A stretch of DNA of 64,000 nt from Nocardia alni (lineage in GTDB: Bacteria > Actinomycetota > Actinomycetes > Mycobacteriales > Mycobacteriaceae): assembly GCF_019038435.1 (NCBI RefSeq), contig NZ_JAGPOX010000021.1, positions 1-64,000 of the forward strand, in the 5' to 3' direction. The position numbers and the translations under genes are program-made. Shown here one piece after another: positions 9,009-16,857 of the stretch. Numbering within the stretch: position 1 is the stretch's first letter; each line of letters begins with the position of its first letter. A model generated the notes under the pieces. That model worked only from the letters and a program-made list of their open reading frames with translations, did no database searches and had not been told where the DNA came from.

Positions 9009-9088
9009 CCGGCCTGGGCGTGCATTCTTCGGCCGTGTTCGTCTGGTTCCAGCGTTTTTGGTGCGAAGAATGCAGCGAGAGACCGGTC
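9009..9088. repeat. Imperfect palindromic element, copy D
   Basis: The left arm (9009-9031, containing tgcattcttcg) pairs with the right arm (9064-9088, cgaagaatgcagcgagagac). The eleven-base inner part is perfectly complementary. It lies 54 bases after copy C in the same insert. Confidence 0.75.
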
Positions 9089-9145
9089 AGGCAAAAGCAC
9101 GCCAGCACCGATGACGACCCCGGCAAGCGCGTCCGAGGTTCGATC

Positions 9146-9537
9146 GTGACCATCGATGTGCGCACCCGGTTCGAAGGCTCGTCGCTCACGCGGGTGCGCC
9201 CGGCGATCCGACTGGGGCGATATTCAGCGGTGCTGCGAATCGCCATGGTCGTCACCACGATTGCGTTGCTCGCGACGGTGGTCGTGCTGTTCGCGATCGA
9301 TATCGCGGTGGGCGAGTTCCGGATTCCGCTGGGGCAGGTGGTCGAGGTGCTGGGCGGCGGGGGGACTCGGGCGCAACGGTTCGTCGTGATCGATTCCCGG
9401 TTGCCGCGGGCGGTGACCGCCGTCGTCGCGGGGTCCGCGCTCGGGATCGCCGGGGCGATCACGCAGTCGGTCCTGCGTAATCCGCTGGCCGGGCCGGATG
9501 TGCTGGGCATCACGGCGGGTGCGGGATTCGCGGCGGT
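9146..9537 (+). pseudogene. 5' fragment of a second FecCD-family permease
   Basis: From GTG 9146 the frame encodes about 130 residues of a FecCD permease: a basic N-terminus, a first membrane helix (MVVTTIALLATVVVLFAIDI), DSRLPRAVTAVVAGSALG, IAGAITQSVLRNPLAGPDVLG and ITAGAGFAAV. Homology then stops abruptly near 9537, although the frame stays open to 9853 with non-homologous sequence. About 200 residues and most membrane helices are missing, so it cannot work as a permease. Downstream sequence is the 3' half of comF, so the two genes were joined by a deletion or rearrangement. Confidence 0.85.
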
Positions 9538-9899
9538 CGCTCGTTCTGGTGCCCGCGCCGACGCGACGGCATGCCGCGCGGGCCCGCGGAGGCGATCCGG
9601 TGACGAGGGCGGCCCGGGTCGCCGCGCGTGTGCTGCCCGATTGCCACTGCGCACCCGCACTGCGAATGCACCGCAGGGCCCGCGATTCGGCGGGGCTCGG
9701 TCCGCGCCAGCGCCGGGCCAATCTGTGCGGTCGCATCATGCCGTCCGCCCGATTGCCCGATGTCCTATTCACCCCGAATGTCGAGGTTGTTCTGATCGAC
9801 GACGTGCTCACCACCGGAGCCACCGCCGCCGAGTCGATCCGTGTGCTGGCTGAGGCGGAAGTGGGCGTGCGTGCCGTTTTGGTGACTTGTGTCGCCTGA
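9538..9899 (+). pseudogene. comF: 3' fragment of the comF phosphoribosyltransferase gene
   Basis: In the frame ending at 9899 the sequence is ComF-like from SLVLVPAPTRRHAARARGGD onward, through LGPRQRRANLCG to the PRPP-binding loop VVLIDDVLTTGATAAESI and the C-terminal strand. The N-terminal half, including the zinc-finger region, is absent, and upstream sequence belongs to the truncated permease. The gene is followed by hpf, as in mycobacteria (Rv3242c-Rv3241c), so this is the native chromosomal location. The usual upstream genes (lpqB, mtrB, mtrA in mycobacteria) are not here. Confidence 0.85.
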
Positions 9900-10104
9900 G
9901 TCAGCGAAATTTGCGTGAACACTGGCGGACCGGTCGCTGGCGTAATAGCGTGGCCATCAGAGCGATCTGACACCCGATCTCAGAGGTTGGAGGTGGCGCC
10001 TCGAGCGACTTTCGTGTCGAGCTTCCTGGTGCGAGCCCCCTCGGCACGGATTTTTATACCCGCTGCGCATGACTCGAGTGCGTGGCCAGATCCGGGAGGT
10101 ACAC

Positions 10105-10848
10105 GTGACGACTTCACGACCTTCAGTGAAAGAAGCAGATTCCTCGGCCCGATACGGCGTCGTTGATGCCTTCGAGTTCGACGGAGCCGAGCAAACTGCG
10201 TCGGACCTGCCCAGGACGCCCATCGCGGACGTCGTGGTCAAGGGCCGGAACGTTGAGGTCCCCGATCATTTCCGAATTCATGTGGCGGACAAGCTCTCTC
10301 GTCTCGAGCGCTTCGATCCGTCGATTTACTTATTCGATGTCGAACTCTTCCACGAACGCAATCGTCGTCAGCGTAAGAGTTGCCAGCGCGTAGAGATCAC
10401 CGCCCGCGGCAAGGGCCCCATCGTGCGTGCGGAGGCGTGTGCCGACAGTTTCTACGGCGCGCTCGAGCAGGCGATCGACAAGCTGGAAGCCCGGCTGCGC
10501 CGCTCCAAGGATCGCCGTCGCGTGCACTATGGCGAGAAGACGCCGGTCTCGGTGGCCGAGGCCACGGCCGACCTCATGGACGAGGCGCTGCCCGCGCCCC
10601 ACAGCGCCGACGGATCCGCAGTCCACGACCACGAGTCGCAGGACATGGAATCGGCCGATAACGCCGGTCCCGGGCATATCGTCCGGACCAAGGTGCACTC
10701 CGCCATGCCGATGACAGTCGATGACGCGCTCTACCAGATGGAACTGGTAGGCCACGATTTCTTCCTCTTCCACGACCGGGAGTCCGATCGACCATCGGTC
10801 GTCTACAGGCGTCACGCCTTCGACTACGGCCTGATCAGGCTCGCGTAG
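10105..10848 (+). CDS. hpf: Long-form ribosome hibernation promoting factor
   Basis: This 247-residue protein dimerises and inactivates 70S ribosomes in stationary phase. The N-terminal S30AE domain (about residues 40-145) contains VVVKGRNVEVPDHFRIHVADKL and YGALEQAIDKLEARLRRSKDR. After a charged linker comes the C-terminal dimerisation domain (about 190-245), with MTVDDALYQMELVGHDFFLF and SVVYRRHAFDYGLIRL. The GTG at 10105 has GGGAGG five bases upstream, so it is preferred over the ATG at 10069. In mycobacteria hpf lies directly before secA1; here a 9-kb block with bluB, desaturase and DGAT genes separates them. Confidence 0.95.
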   Translation: MTTSRPSVKEADSSARYGVVDAFEFDGAEQTASDLPRTPIADVVVKGRNVEVPDHFRIHVADKLSRLERFDPSIYLFDVELFHERNRRQRKSCQRVEITARGKGPIVRAEACADSFYGALEQAIDKLEARLRRSKDRRRVHYGEKTPVSVAEATADLMDEALPAPHSADGSAVHDHESQDMESADNAGPGHIVRTKVHSAMPMTVDDALYQMELVGHDFFLFHDRESDRPSVVYRRHAFDYGLIRLA

Positions 10849-10951
10849 GCTGTCCCGCCTCTCCGCGCCTCAGGCCAGACTCGAGTGCCACACCGGTGGC
10901 GTTGGCGGCTGGCGGAGAGGTGCGGGTAAGTTCGCCCGTACCCGGTAAGTT

Positions 10952-11002
10952 ACCCATATCTCGCGAAATCAGTTGTCCAGCTGCGATTTACGAGATATGG
11001 GT
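10952..11002. terminator. Long inverted repeat between convergent hpf and bluB
   Basis: The arms acccatatctcgcgaaat (10952-10969) and atttacgagatatgggt (10986-11002) are nearly complementary, with a 16-base loop. The right arm contains the last codons and stop of bluB. Its position between convergent genes suits a bidirectional terminator, though no T-run is present. Confidence 0.5.
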
Positions 11003-11710
11003 GCTATCGGTGGGGCTACAGTAGTGCTCCCAGTGGACGGCCTCGGACAGCGGCCTGCGGTCGCGCCAGCCGAACCGTTCGAGGTCGGGAACCTCCTGGA
11101 ATTCGCGGACCGGTCCCACACACAGCCAGGCGACCGGACGGATCCCGGCCGGCAGCTGCATCAGCTCGGTCAGCACGGGGGAGTCGTAGAAGCTGACCCA
11201 GCCGACCCCGACCCCCTCGGCGGTCGCGGCCAGCCACAGGTTCTGAATCGCCAGGATCGTGGAGTACAGGCCGGTCTCGGGCACAGTGGCGCGGCCCAGG
11301 ATCTGCGGCCCGCCGCGGCTGTCGTCGTGCGTCACGACGATGCCGGTACCGCTCTCGGTAATGCCCTCGATCTTGATCGGCTCGAAGGTGCTCGCCCGCT
11401 CGGGCGGTAGCGAATCGTGGAACTCGATCCGCTTCTGCGCCACATGCGCGGCAAACCGCTCCAGCGTGGCGCGCTCACGCACGATCACGAAATCCCATGG
11501 CTGGGAGTTGCCCACACTAGGTGCGCGGTGCGCGGCGTCGAGGATGCGCATCAACGTGTCGTCGTCGACCAGTTCCCCCGTGAACTCGGCCCGCACATCC
11601 CGCCGCCGCCGAATGACGTCATAGATACTCTCAGTCAACAAGCCCTCAGCCAATCTCACCGGCAACCGCCAAAAACACTCCTCAGTCAACCAGAGGCGAC
11701 TTTCCGGCAT
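10988..11710 (-). CDS. bluB: 5,6-dimethylbenzimidazole synthase (BluB, nitroreductase fold)
   Basis: BluB destroys FMN with oxygen to make dimethylbenzimidazole, the lower ligand of vitamin B12. The 240-residue protein shows family motifs: IYDVIRRRRDVRAEF, AAHRAPSVGNSQPWDFVIV (FMN contacts), GVGVGWVSFYD and PVAWLCVGPV. The start ATG at 11710 follows GGAGAGGG. No other cobalamin gene is nearby and no B12 riboswitch was recognised in the 300 bases upstream. It lies convergent with hpf, outside the usual mycobacterial order of this region, so it is probably a lineage-specific insertion. Confidence 0.9.
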   Translation of the reverse strand: MPESRLWLTEECFWRLPVRLAEGLLTESIYDVIRRRRDVRAEFTGELVDDDTLMRILDAAHRAPSVGNSQPWDFVIVRERATLERFAAHVAQKRIEFHDSLPPERASTFEPIKIEGITESGTGIVVTHDDSRGGPQILGRATVPETGLYSTILAIQNLWLAATAEGVGVGWVSFYDSPVLTELMQLPAGIRPVAWLCVGPVREFQEVPDLERFGWRDRRPLSEAVHWEHYCSPTDSTHIS

Positions 11711-12018
11711 CGAGGAACCCTCTCCAACATCCCCACACCGTTACGCGCACGGGCACCCTGCACGCACGAGTCCACCACGCCCGAAACTCTGGACGGGGCG
11801 GACCCGACGGCACTCGACTCTCGACAGCACTCAACCAGAGCCCGGCAACGCAACGCCTAATGGCACCCAACTGATCCGCTGACGCAGCGCAACCCTCGAC
11901 CTCCGGAAGAAGAGGGTAACTCTGATCGGGGACTGGCTGACTCAGCCGCCAACTTACCGCCGGCCGCCAACGCCGCCTGCGTGGCACCCTAGTCTGGCCT
12001 GAGGCGCGGGGAGGCGGG
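11711..12018. other. Intergenic region upstream of bluB
   Basis: Some 308 bases between the bluB start and the stop of the first desaturase gene. It carries the bluB ribosome binding site (ggagaggg) and presumably its promoter. No gene, clear riboswitch or strong hairpin was seen. Confidence 0.5.
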
Positions 12019-13272
12019 TTAGCTGGCAGATACGGTTTGGCGGGCCTCGGCGAGGCGCCGGCGGCCTTCCTTCAACGCGGTGCGCAGGCCACTGCGGCGA
12101 CCGGTGGACGGGTCCACGATCGAGGCGCCGCCGAACGCGCGCTCCGACTTGGTCTCGGGGGCGTCGTCGGTGCCGCGGCGCAGGTACTTGTTGGGCAGCG
12201 ACAGCTTGATGATGGTGCGCCACGCCTTGCCGTATTGCACCGGCAGCGAACCGGTGGTGTAGGGCAGGTCGTACTTGTCGCACATCTCGCGCACCCGCAC
12301 CGCGATCGAGGCCAGCCGATTGCTGGGCAGGTCCGGGAACAGGTGGTGCTCGATCTGGTGCGACAGGTTGCCGCTCATGAAGTGTGTGAGGGCACTGCCG
12401 GAGATATTCGCGCTGCCGAGCATCTGGCGCAGGTACCACTCGCCCTGCGTCTCGTTCTCCACATCGCCCTTGGTGAATTTCTCGGCGCCGTCGGGGAAGT
12501 GGCCGCAGAAGATCACCGCGTTGGTCCAGATATTGCGGATGACGTTGGCGGTGAGGTTGGCGGTGAGCGTGGACAGGAAGAACGGGCCGGTCAGCGCCGG
12601 GAAGAGCAGATAATCCTTGCCGACCTGCCTGCCGACCTTCTTCAGCACCAGGCGGCGGTCTTCCTCGAACTGCTTGCGCTCGGGGCTGCCGGGCGCCCAT
12701 TTCTTCTTCGCGAGCTTGCCGAGTTCCAGGTGCTGGATCGCGACGCCGTATTCGAAGAACATCTGCAGCAGCAGATTGTACACCGGCTGGCCCAGGTAGA
12801 AGGGCGACCAGCGCTGGTCGCGGGTGACGCGCAGCAGGCCGTAGCCGATGTCGTCGTCCATGCCCAGCACGTTCGTGTACTTGTGGTGCAGGAAGTTGTG
12901 CGTGATCTTCCAGTGCTCGGAGGGGCCGACGTTATCCCACTCCCACGACGAGGAGTGGATTTCCGGATCGTTCATCCAGTCCCACTGCCCGTGCATGATG
13001 TTGTGCCCGAGTTCCATGTTCTCGATGATCTTCGCCGTACTCAGCAGCGCGACACCGGCCAGCCAGGCCGGCGGGAGGAAGCTCGCGAACAGCACCGCCC
13101 GCCCGCTGATCTCGAGCGCACGCTGCAGCCGGATCACATTGCGGATATAGCGGGCGTCGCTCTGTCCACGGGAGGCTTCGATTTCACGCCGGATCGCATC
13201 CAGTTCGACACCGATCGCCTCTACGTCCTCCGGGGTGAGGTGGGCGTATTCCTTGACATCCGAGATCGCCAT
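12019..13272 (-). CDS. Membrane fatty acyl-CoA desaturase, DesA3-like (copy 1)
   Basis: This 417-residue membrane di-iron enzyme is related to mycobacterial DesA3 (Rv3229c), the stearoyl-CoA delta-9 desaturase that makes oleate. The three histidine clusters are HNIMHGQWDW, HNFLHHKYTN and HQIEHHLFPD, at about residues 88, 124 and 300. Membrane segments lie around residues 55-85 and 225-265. It takes electrons from a reductase like the one encoded at 15020-16183. A second copy lies directly upstream (13403-14911). A palindromic site (13286-13309) sits just before the start and is shared with the reductase gene, which implies co-regulation. Confidence 0.93.
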   Translation of the reverse strand: MAISDVKEYAHLTPEDVEAIGVELDAIRREIEASRGQSDARYIRNVIRLQRALEISGRAVLFASFLPPAWLAGVALLSTAKIIENMELGHNIMHGQWDWMNDPEIHSSSWEWDNVGPSEHWKITHNFLHHKYTNVLGMDDDIGYGLLRVTRDQRWSPFYLGQPVYNLLLQMFFEYGVAIQHLELGKLAKKKWAPGSPERKQFEEDRRLVLKKVGRQVGKDYLLFPALTGPFFLSTLTANLTANVIRNIWTNAVIFCGHFPDGAEKFTKGDVENETQGEWYLRQMLGSANISGSALTHFMSGNLSHQIEHHLFPDLPSNRLASIAVRVREMCDKYDLPYTTGSLPVQYGKAWRTIIKLSLPNKYLRRGTDDAPETKSERAFGGASIVDPSTGRRSGLRTALKEGRRRLAEARQTVSAS

Positions 13273-13285
13273 ATTGGTTACACTA

Positions 13286-13309
13286 CCGTAAGTTACGGGT
13301 CCGTAGGTT
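13286..13309. promoter_or_regulatory. Palindromic operator-like site before desaturase copy 1
   Basis: CCGTAAGTTACGG (13286-13298) is a perfect 13-base palindrome. It overlaps GTTACGGnnnCGTAGGTT (13292-13309), which recurs before the reductase gene at 16228-16245. It lies 14-37 bases upstream of the start codon, a fitting place for a TetR-type repressor of desaturation genes; the regulator is not identified. Confidence 0.6.
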
Positions 13310-13402
13310 GTCTCCGTATCGAATCACAACTGTGACGTACGCCGCATTGGAGGATGTGAGCCGACGGAGCTTGCGGAGCCAGCGGGGTGGGTCGTGAGGA
13401 TC

Positions 13403-14911
13403 TTATGCGTCCCCGACCCGGCGCGCACGCTGACGCCGCCGTACCCGCCACAGCGCCCGTTCCCGCAGCGCACGGCGACGCAGCACCTGCTGTTCCTCGC
13501 GCGCCTTGTCCTGCCAGGCCTGCGTGGCATCCCGGAACGCCTGCTGCTCCACGCGCGCCTTCTCCTGGAAGGCGAGCGTCGTCTCCCGCAGCGACTGCTG
13601 TTCCAGACGGGCCTTCTCCTGCAGGGACTGCTTGGCCTCGCGCAGCGCTTGCTTCTCCTGCCGCGCCTTCTCCCGCAGGGCCACCTTCGCCTCGGCCATG
13701 GCCGAGCGCAGCCCGCGCCGCACGCCGGTATCAGGATCGACGACGGCATCGGTGCCGGGAACGCCGGGCCAGTGCAGCAGGTCGGTGAATTTGCGCTCCG
13801 AGGAGGTCTCGGGCGCGTCGTCCGCGGTGCGGCGTAGATACCGGTCGGGCAGGGCCAGCTTGTGGATGGTGCGGAAGGCCAGCAGATACTGCTTGCCCAT
13901 CGATCCGGTCGTATAGGGCAGATCGTATTTATCGCACAGTTCGCGCACCCGGACCGAGATCTCCGGGTACCGGCTGCTCGGAATGTCCGGGAACAGATGG
14001 TGCTCGATCTGATAGCAGAGGTTGCCGCTCATGAACGCCATCGCCCGGCCCGCGGTGAAATTGGCGCTGCCCAGCATCTGGCGCAGATACCATTCGCCGC
14101 GGGTCTCGTTCGCGTAATGCTCCTCGGTGAATTTCTCGGCGCCGTCCGGAAAGTGGCCGCAGAAGATCACCGCGTAGGTCCACAGGTTGCGGATCAGATT
14201 CGCCGTCGCATTGGCCTTCAGCGTCTGCTTCCAGGCCGGGCCGGTGAGCGCGGGGAAGATCACGAAATCCTTGGCCAACTGCCGTCCGGCCTTGCGGGCG
14301 AACGCCTTGTTCGGCTCGGACAGCACCTGCCAGCTGTTCACGCCCAGCTGATCCTTCTCCGCGGACAGATCATGAAAGGCGATGCCCCATTCGAAGGTGG
14401 CGGCCAGCACGAGATTGGCCAGCGGCTGGAGCAGGTGCAGCGGACGCCACTGCTCGTCGCGGGTCATCCGCAGGATGCCGAAACCCAGATCCTCGTCCTT
14501 GCCCAGCACGTTGGTATAGGTGTGGTGGGAGTAGTTGTGCGCCCGTTTCCACTGGCCGGACGTGCCGGTCATATCCCATTCCCAGGTGGTGGAGTGGATT
14601 TCCGGGTCGTTCATCCAGTCCCATTGCCCGTGGCTGATGTTGTGCCCGAGCTCCATGTTCTCGATGATCTTGGCCAGGGCGAGCAGAGCTGTGCCGGTGA
14701 GCCAGGCCGTACGGCGCTTACCGGCGAACAGCGTGATCCGGCCCGCGGCCTCGAGCATGCGCTGAGTGCGGATGGTGCCGCGGATGTATTTCGCATCACG
14801 ATCGCCCAGGGAAAGTTCGACCGTGCGTCGGACGCTGTCGAGCTCCTGGCCTAGTGCCTCGATATCGGACGTCGTCAGATGTGCGAACGCCTTGATGTCG
14901 GTGATTGCCAC
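13403..14911 (-). CDS. Membrane fatty acyl-CoA desaturase, DesA3-like (copy 2), with repetitive helical tail
   Basis: A 502-residue paralogue of the neighbouring desaturase with the same start (MAITDIKAFAHLTTSDIEAL) and intact histidine clusters HNISHGQWDW, HNYSHHTYTN and YQIEHHLFPD. It differs in the C-terminus: after VRRGLRSAM, where copy 1 ends within about 20 residues, it continues for about 95 residues. This tail has four consecutive 18-residue repeats (412-483) rich in Lys, Arg, Glu and Gln, then an arginine-rich end. The tail should form one long charged helix on the cytoplasmic side. Its role is unknown; it could bind the reductase, the membrane or another enzyme. The upstream region has the small hairpin cggcat-cata-atgccg. 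Confidence 0.93.
   Translation of the reverse strand: MAITDIKAFAHLTTSDIEALGQELDSVRRTVELSLGDRDAKYIRGTIRTQRMLEAAGRITLFAGKRRTAWLTGTALLALAKIIENMELGHNISHGQWDWMNDPEIHSTTWEWDMTGTSGQWKRAHNYSHHTYTNVLGKDEDLGFGILRMTRDEQWRPLHLLQPLANLVLAATFEWGIAFHDLSAEKDQLGVNSWQVLSEPNKAFARKAGRQLAKDFVIFPALTGPAWKQTLKANATANLIRNLWTYAVIFCGHFPDGAEKFTEEHYANETRGEWYLRQMLGSANFTAGRAMAFMSGNLCYQIEHHLFPDIPSSRYPEISVRVRELCDKYDLPYTTGSMGKQYLLAFRTIHKLALPDRYLRRTADDAPETSSERKFTDLLHWPGVPGTDAVVDPDTGVRRGLRSAMAEAKVALREKARQEKQALREAKQSLQEKARLEQQSLRETTLAFQEKARVEQQAFRDATQAWQDKAREEQQVLRRRALRERALWRVRRRQRARRVGDA
13463..13678 (-). repeat. Four tandem 54-base repeats coding an 18-residue helical unit
   Basis: The units follow the pattern [LFW]-x-[ED]-K-A-R-x-E-x-Q-x-[LF]-R. 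They begin LREKARQEKQ, LQEKARLEQQ, FQEKARVEQQ and WQDKAREEQQ. Eighteen residues equal five turns of alpha-helix, so each unit presents the same face. The units are degenerate at DNA level. Confidence 0.85.
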
Positions 14912-15019
14912 GGTGGTCGGATGCCTCGCTTCGGTCGACGCATGAGGATTTCGGAGTGATTGCCTATACGCGGCATCATAATGCCGATACCGAGGGTAGC
15001 GGGCTTCGGTTAACGGGTT

Positions 15020-16183
15020 TCACACATCGAGGGTGCAATCACCGGCCGCAGCGGAAATGCAGGTCTGGATCTTCTCCCCGGCCTGGTGTTCCATGCCGTT
15101 GCGCAAGTCGCGGGCATGCCCGTCGGTGATAGCGACCACACAGGTCTGGCAGATGCCCATCCGGCATCCGAACGGCATCCGAACGCCCGCGTCCTCCCCG
15201 GCCTGCATCAGCGTGGTGGCGCCGTCGACCCGCGCGCTACGGCCGGTGCGCGCGAAGGTGACCGTGCCGCCCTCGCCGACCGCCGAACGCTCGACCTCGA
15301 ACCGCTCGATATGCAGGTTCTCGGCCAGCCCTGCCGCGGTCCAATGGTTCTCGATGTCGTTGAGCATCTCCAGCGGGCCGCACGCCCAGGTCTGGCGTTC
15401 ACGCCAGTCCGGATACAGCTCGTCCAGGGTGGACAGTGCGAATTTGCCCCGATCACCGGTCAGATTCACATGGGAGGTGAAGCCCGCGTACTTCTCGTTC
15501 AGTTCGGCCAGCTCGTCACGGAACATCACGTCCTCGGCGGTGCGCGCGGAGTGGATGTGGACGACATCGCTCATGTTCGCGCGGCGGTCCATCGTGCGCA
15601 GCATCCCCATCACGGGCGTGACGCCGCTGCCCGCGGTGAGGAACAACACCTTGGCCGGGGTCGGCTCGGGCAGCACGAAACCACCCTGCGGTGCGGCCAG
15701 GCGCACTACGGTGCCCTCGGGCACGCCGTTGACAAGATGGCTGGACAGGAATCCCTCGGGCATCGCCTTCACCGCGATGGAGATCACCCGCTTGGCCCGG
15801 TTGTCGGGATCGGTCCAGTCCGGGGGGCTGGTCAGCGAGTAGGAGCGCCAGTGCCAGCGGCCGTCGATCAGGACGCCGATGCCGATGTACTGGCCGGGGG
15901 TGAACTTGAAATCGAAGCCCCAGCCGGGCTTGATCACCAGGGTGACCGCGTCGGCGGTCTCCTTGCGCACATCGACGATGCGCCCGCGCAGCTCACGCGC
16001 GGACCACAGGGGGTTGACCAGGTGCAGGTAGTCGTCGGGTAGCAGGGGAGTGGTGACACGCGCGGCCGCGCCGCGCAGCGCGTCGAGGCGGGTCCGTCCG
16101 GCCACCTTCGCCTCGGCGACCGGAGCCTCCAGCCATGCGCGAATGCCCTGTACCGATTTCGAGACCATCGTGCGAATGCTCAT
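15020..16183 (-). CDS. Ferredoxin-fused flavin oxidoreductase, desaturase electron donor (Rv3230c-like)
   Basis: This 387-residue protein combines a ferredoxin-NADP reductase module and a C-terminal plant-type 2Fe-2S domain. The FAD site is [13 protein letters not shown], the nucleotide site is [16 protein letters not shown] with the terminal [10 protein letters not shown], and the cluster ligands are in [12 protein letters not shown] followed by a last cysteine in IQTCIS. In mycobacteria the orthologue Rv3230c passes electrons from NADPH to DesA3. Here it lies upstream of the two desaturase genes on the same strand, about 110 bases from copy 2. The motif at 16228-16245, 45 bases before its start, matches one at desaturase copy 1. 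Confidence 0.95.
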   Translation of the reverse strand: MSIRTMVSKSVQGIRAWLEAPVAEAKVAGRTRLDALRGAAARVTTPLLPDDYLHLVNPLWSARELRGRIVDVRKETADAVTLVIKPGWGFDFKFTPGQYIGIGVLIDGRWHWRSYSLTSPPDWTDPDNRAKRVISIAVKAMPEGFLSSHLVNGVPEGTVVRLAAPQGGFVLPEPTPAKVLFLTAGSGVTPVMGMLRTMDRRANMSDVVHIHSARTAEDVMFRDELAELNEKYAGFTSHVNLTGDRGKFALSTLDELYPDWRERQTWACGPLEMLNDIENHWTAAGLAENLHIERFEVERSAVGEGGTVTFARTGRSARVDGATTLMQAGEDAGVRMPFGCRMGICQTCVVAITDGHARDLRNGMEHQAGEKIQTCISAAAGDCTLDV

Positions 16184-16227
16184 TTCCCTATGCTCGTGCG
16201 CCCGGGTGGCGCGGCCCTTGGAGCTAG

Positions 16228-16245
16228 GTTACGGCATCGTAGGTT
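16228..16245. promoter_or_regulatory. Operator-like site shared with desaturase copy 1
   Basis: GTTACGGcatCGTAGGTT matches the site at 13292-13309 in all 15 positions outside the 3-base spacer. It contains the imperfect dyad TTACG/CGTAG. One transcription factor probably controls reductase and desaturase together. Confidence 0.6.
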
Positions 16246-16269
16246 AGCGCGGCGCCGGTGTGTGAGGAC

Positions 16270-16857
16270 TTACAACAGCTCTAGCAGGAACGGCAGCTCT
16301 TGCGCCCCGTACCAGGCAAGTTGATGATCCTCGGCGTCGCCGAGCACGAATTCGGCGTCCTCGTTGCCCAGGTCGGCGGCGTCGATGACGTCCACCGCCT
16401 TGGCCACCGCGGGCTCGGCCTCGGCCAGGTCGACATGCACCGAGGCGATCTGCGAGTAGGTGATCGGGGCGTCGAGGCGGACCACCGCGTCGTCCAGGTC
16501 CGAGCGCAGGGTCGCGCCCGTGACGTCGGCGGCGATCACCGCACGCCGGTAGACGGGGCTGGAGTAGGGGGTGTCGTCATCGGGGGTATCGGAGCTCTCT
16601 CCGGACAGCAGCGCGGCCTCGCGCTCCTGGGCGAGCAACCGCAGCGCCGCGCGACCCGCCTCGATCATGGCGACCTCGGCCAGTTCCTCGTCGTCACCGG
16701 AGGCGTAGGACTCGCGCAGTGCCGGGGTGACCGCGAAGGCGGTGTCGTTGACCGCGCGGATCTCGCGATCGGCCACCAGGGCGCGCAGCATCGCGATGGT
16801 CGCCGGGACGTAGACCCGCAGCTTGCCGTTACCGGCAGCTTTACTGGACGCAGGCAC
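16270..16857 (-). CDS. DUF6912 family protein (Rv3231c-like), function unknown
   Basis: The 195-residue protein contains the family opening LRVYVPATIAMLRALV, then FAVTPALRESYASGDDEELAEVAM, both typical of DUF6912 in mycolate actinobacteria. The C-terminal half alternates short strands with acidic segments (VRLDAPITYSQIASVHVDL). It is cytoplasmic with no membrane segment. The frame has no ATG near the conserved start; GTG 16857 is chosen because GGAG lies nine bases before it and it gives a 17-base overlap with the upstream DGAT gene, implying coupling. In M. tuberculosis the same order, reductase-Rv3231c-DGAT, is found. Confidence 0.8.
   Translation of the reverse strand: MPASSKAAGNGKLRVYVPATIAMLRALVADREIRAVNDTAFAVTPALRESYASGDDEELAEVAMIEAGRAALRLLAQEREAALLSGESSDTPDDDTPYSSPVYRRAVIAADVTGATLRSDLDDAVVRLDAPITYSQIASVHVDLAEAEPAVAKAVDVIDAADLGNEDAEFVLGDAEDHQLAWYGAQELPFLLELL

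Larger units (their letters stand above)
8695..9145. other. Non-coding insert between the two permease genes
   Basis: FecCD pairs are usually contiguous or overlapping, but here 451 bases without a credible gene separate them. The stretch contains palindromes C and D. Both ends resemble each other: gtgagcatcgacatttgcgc at 8694 and gtgaccatcgatgtgcgcac at 9146. This suggests an insertion that duplicated or displaced the start of the second permease gene. Confidence 0.5.

Noticed and set aside
11711..12018. Possible cobalamin riboswitch upstream of bluB
   Set aside because: No B12-box (gccactg plus aatc-type core) could be found in the leader.
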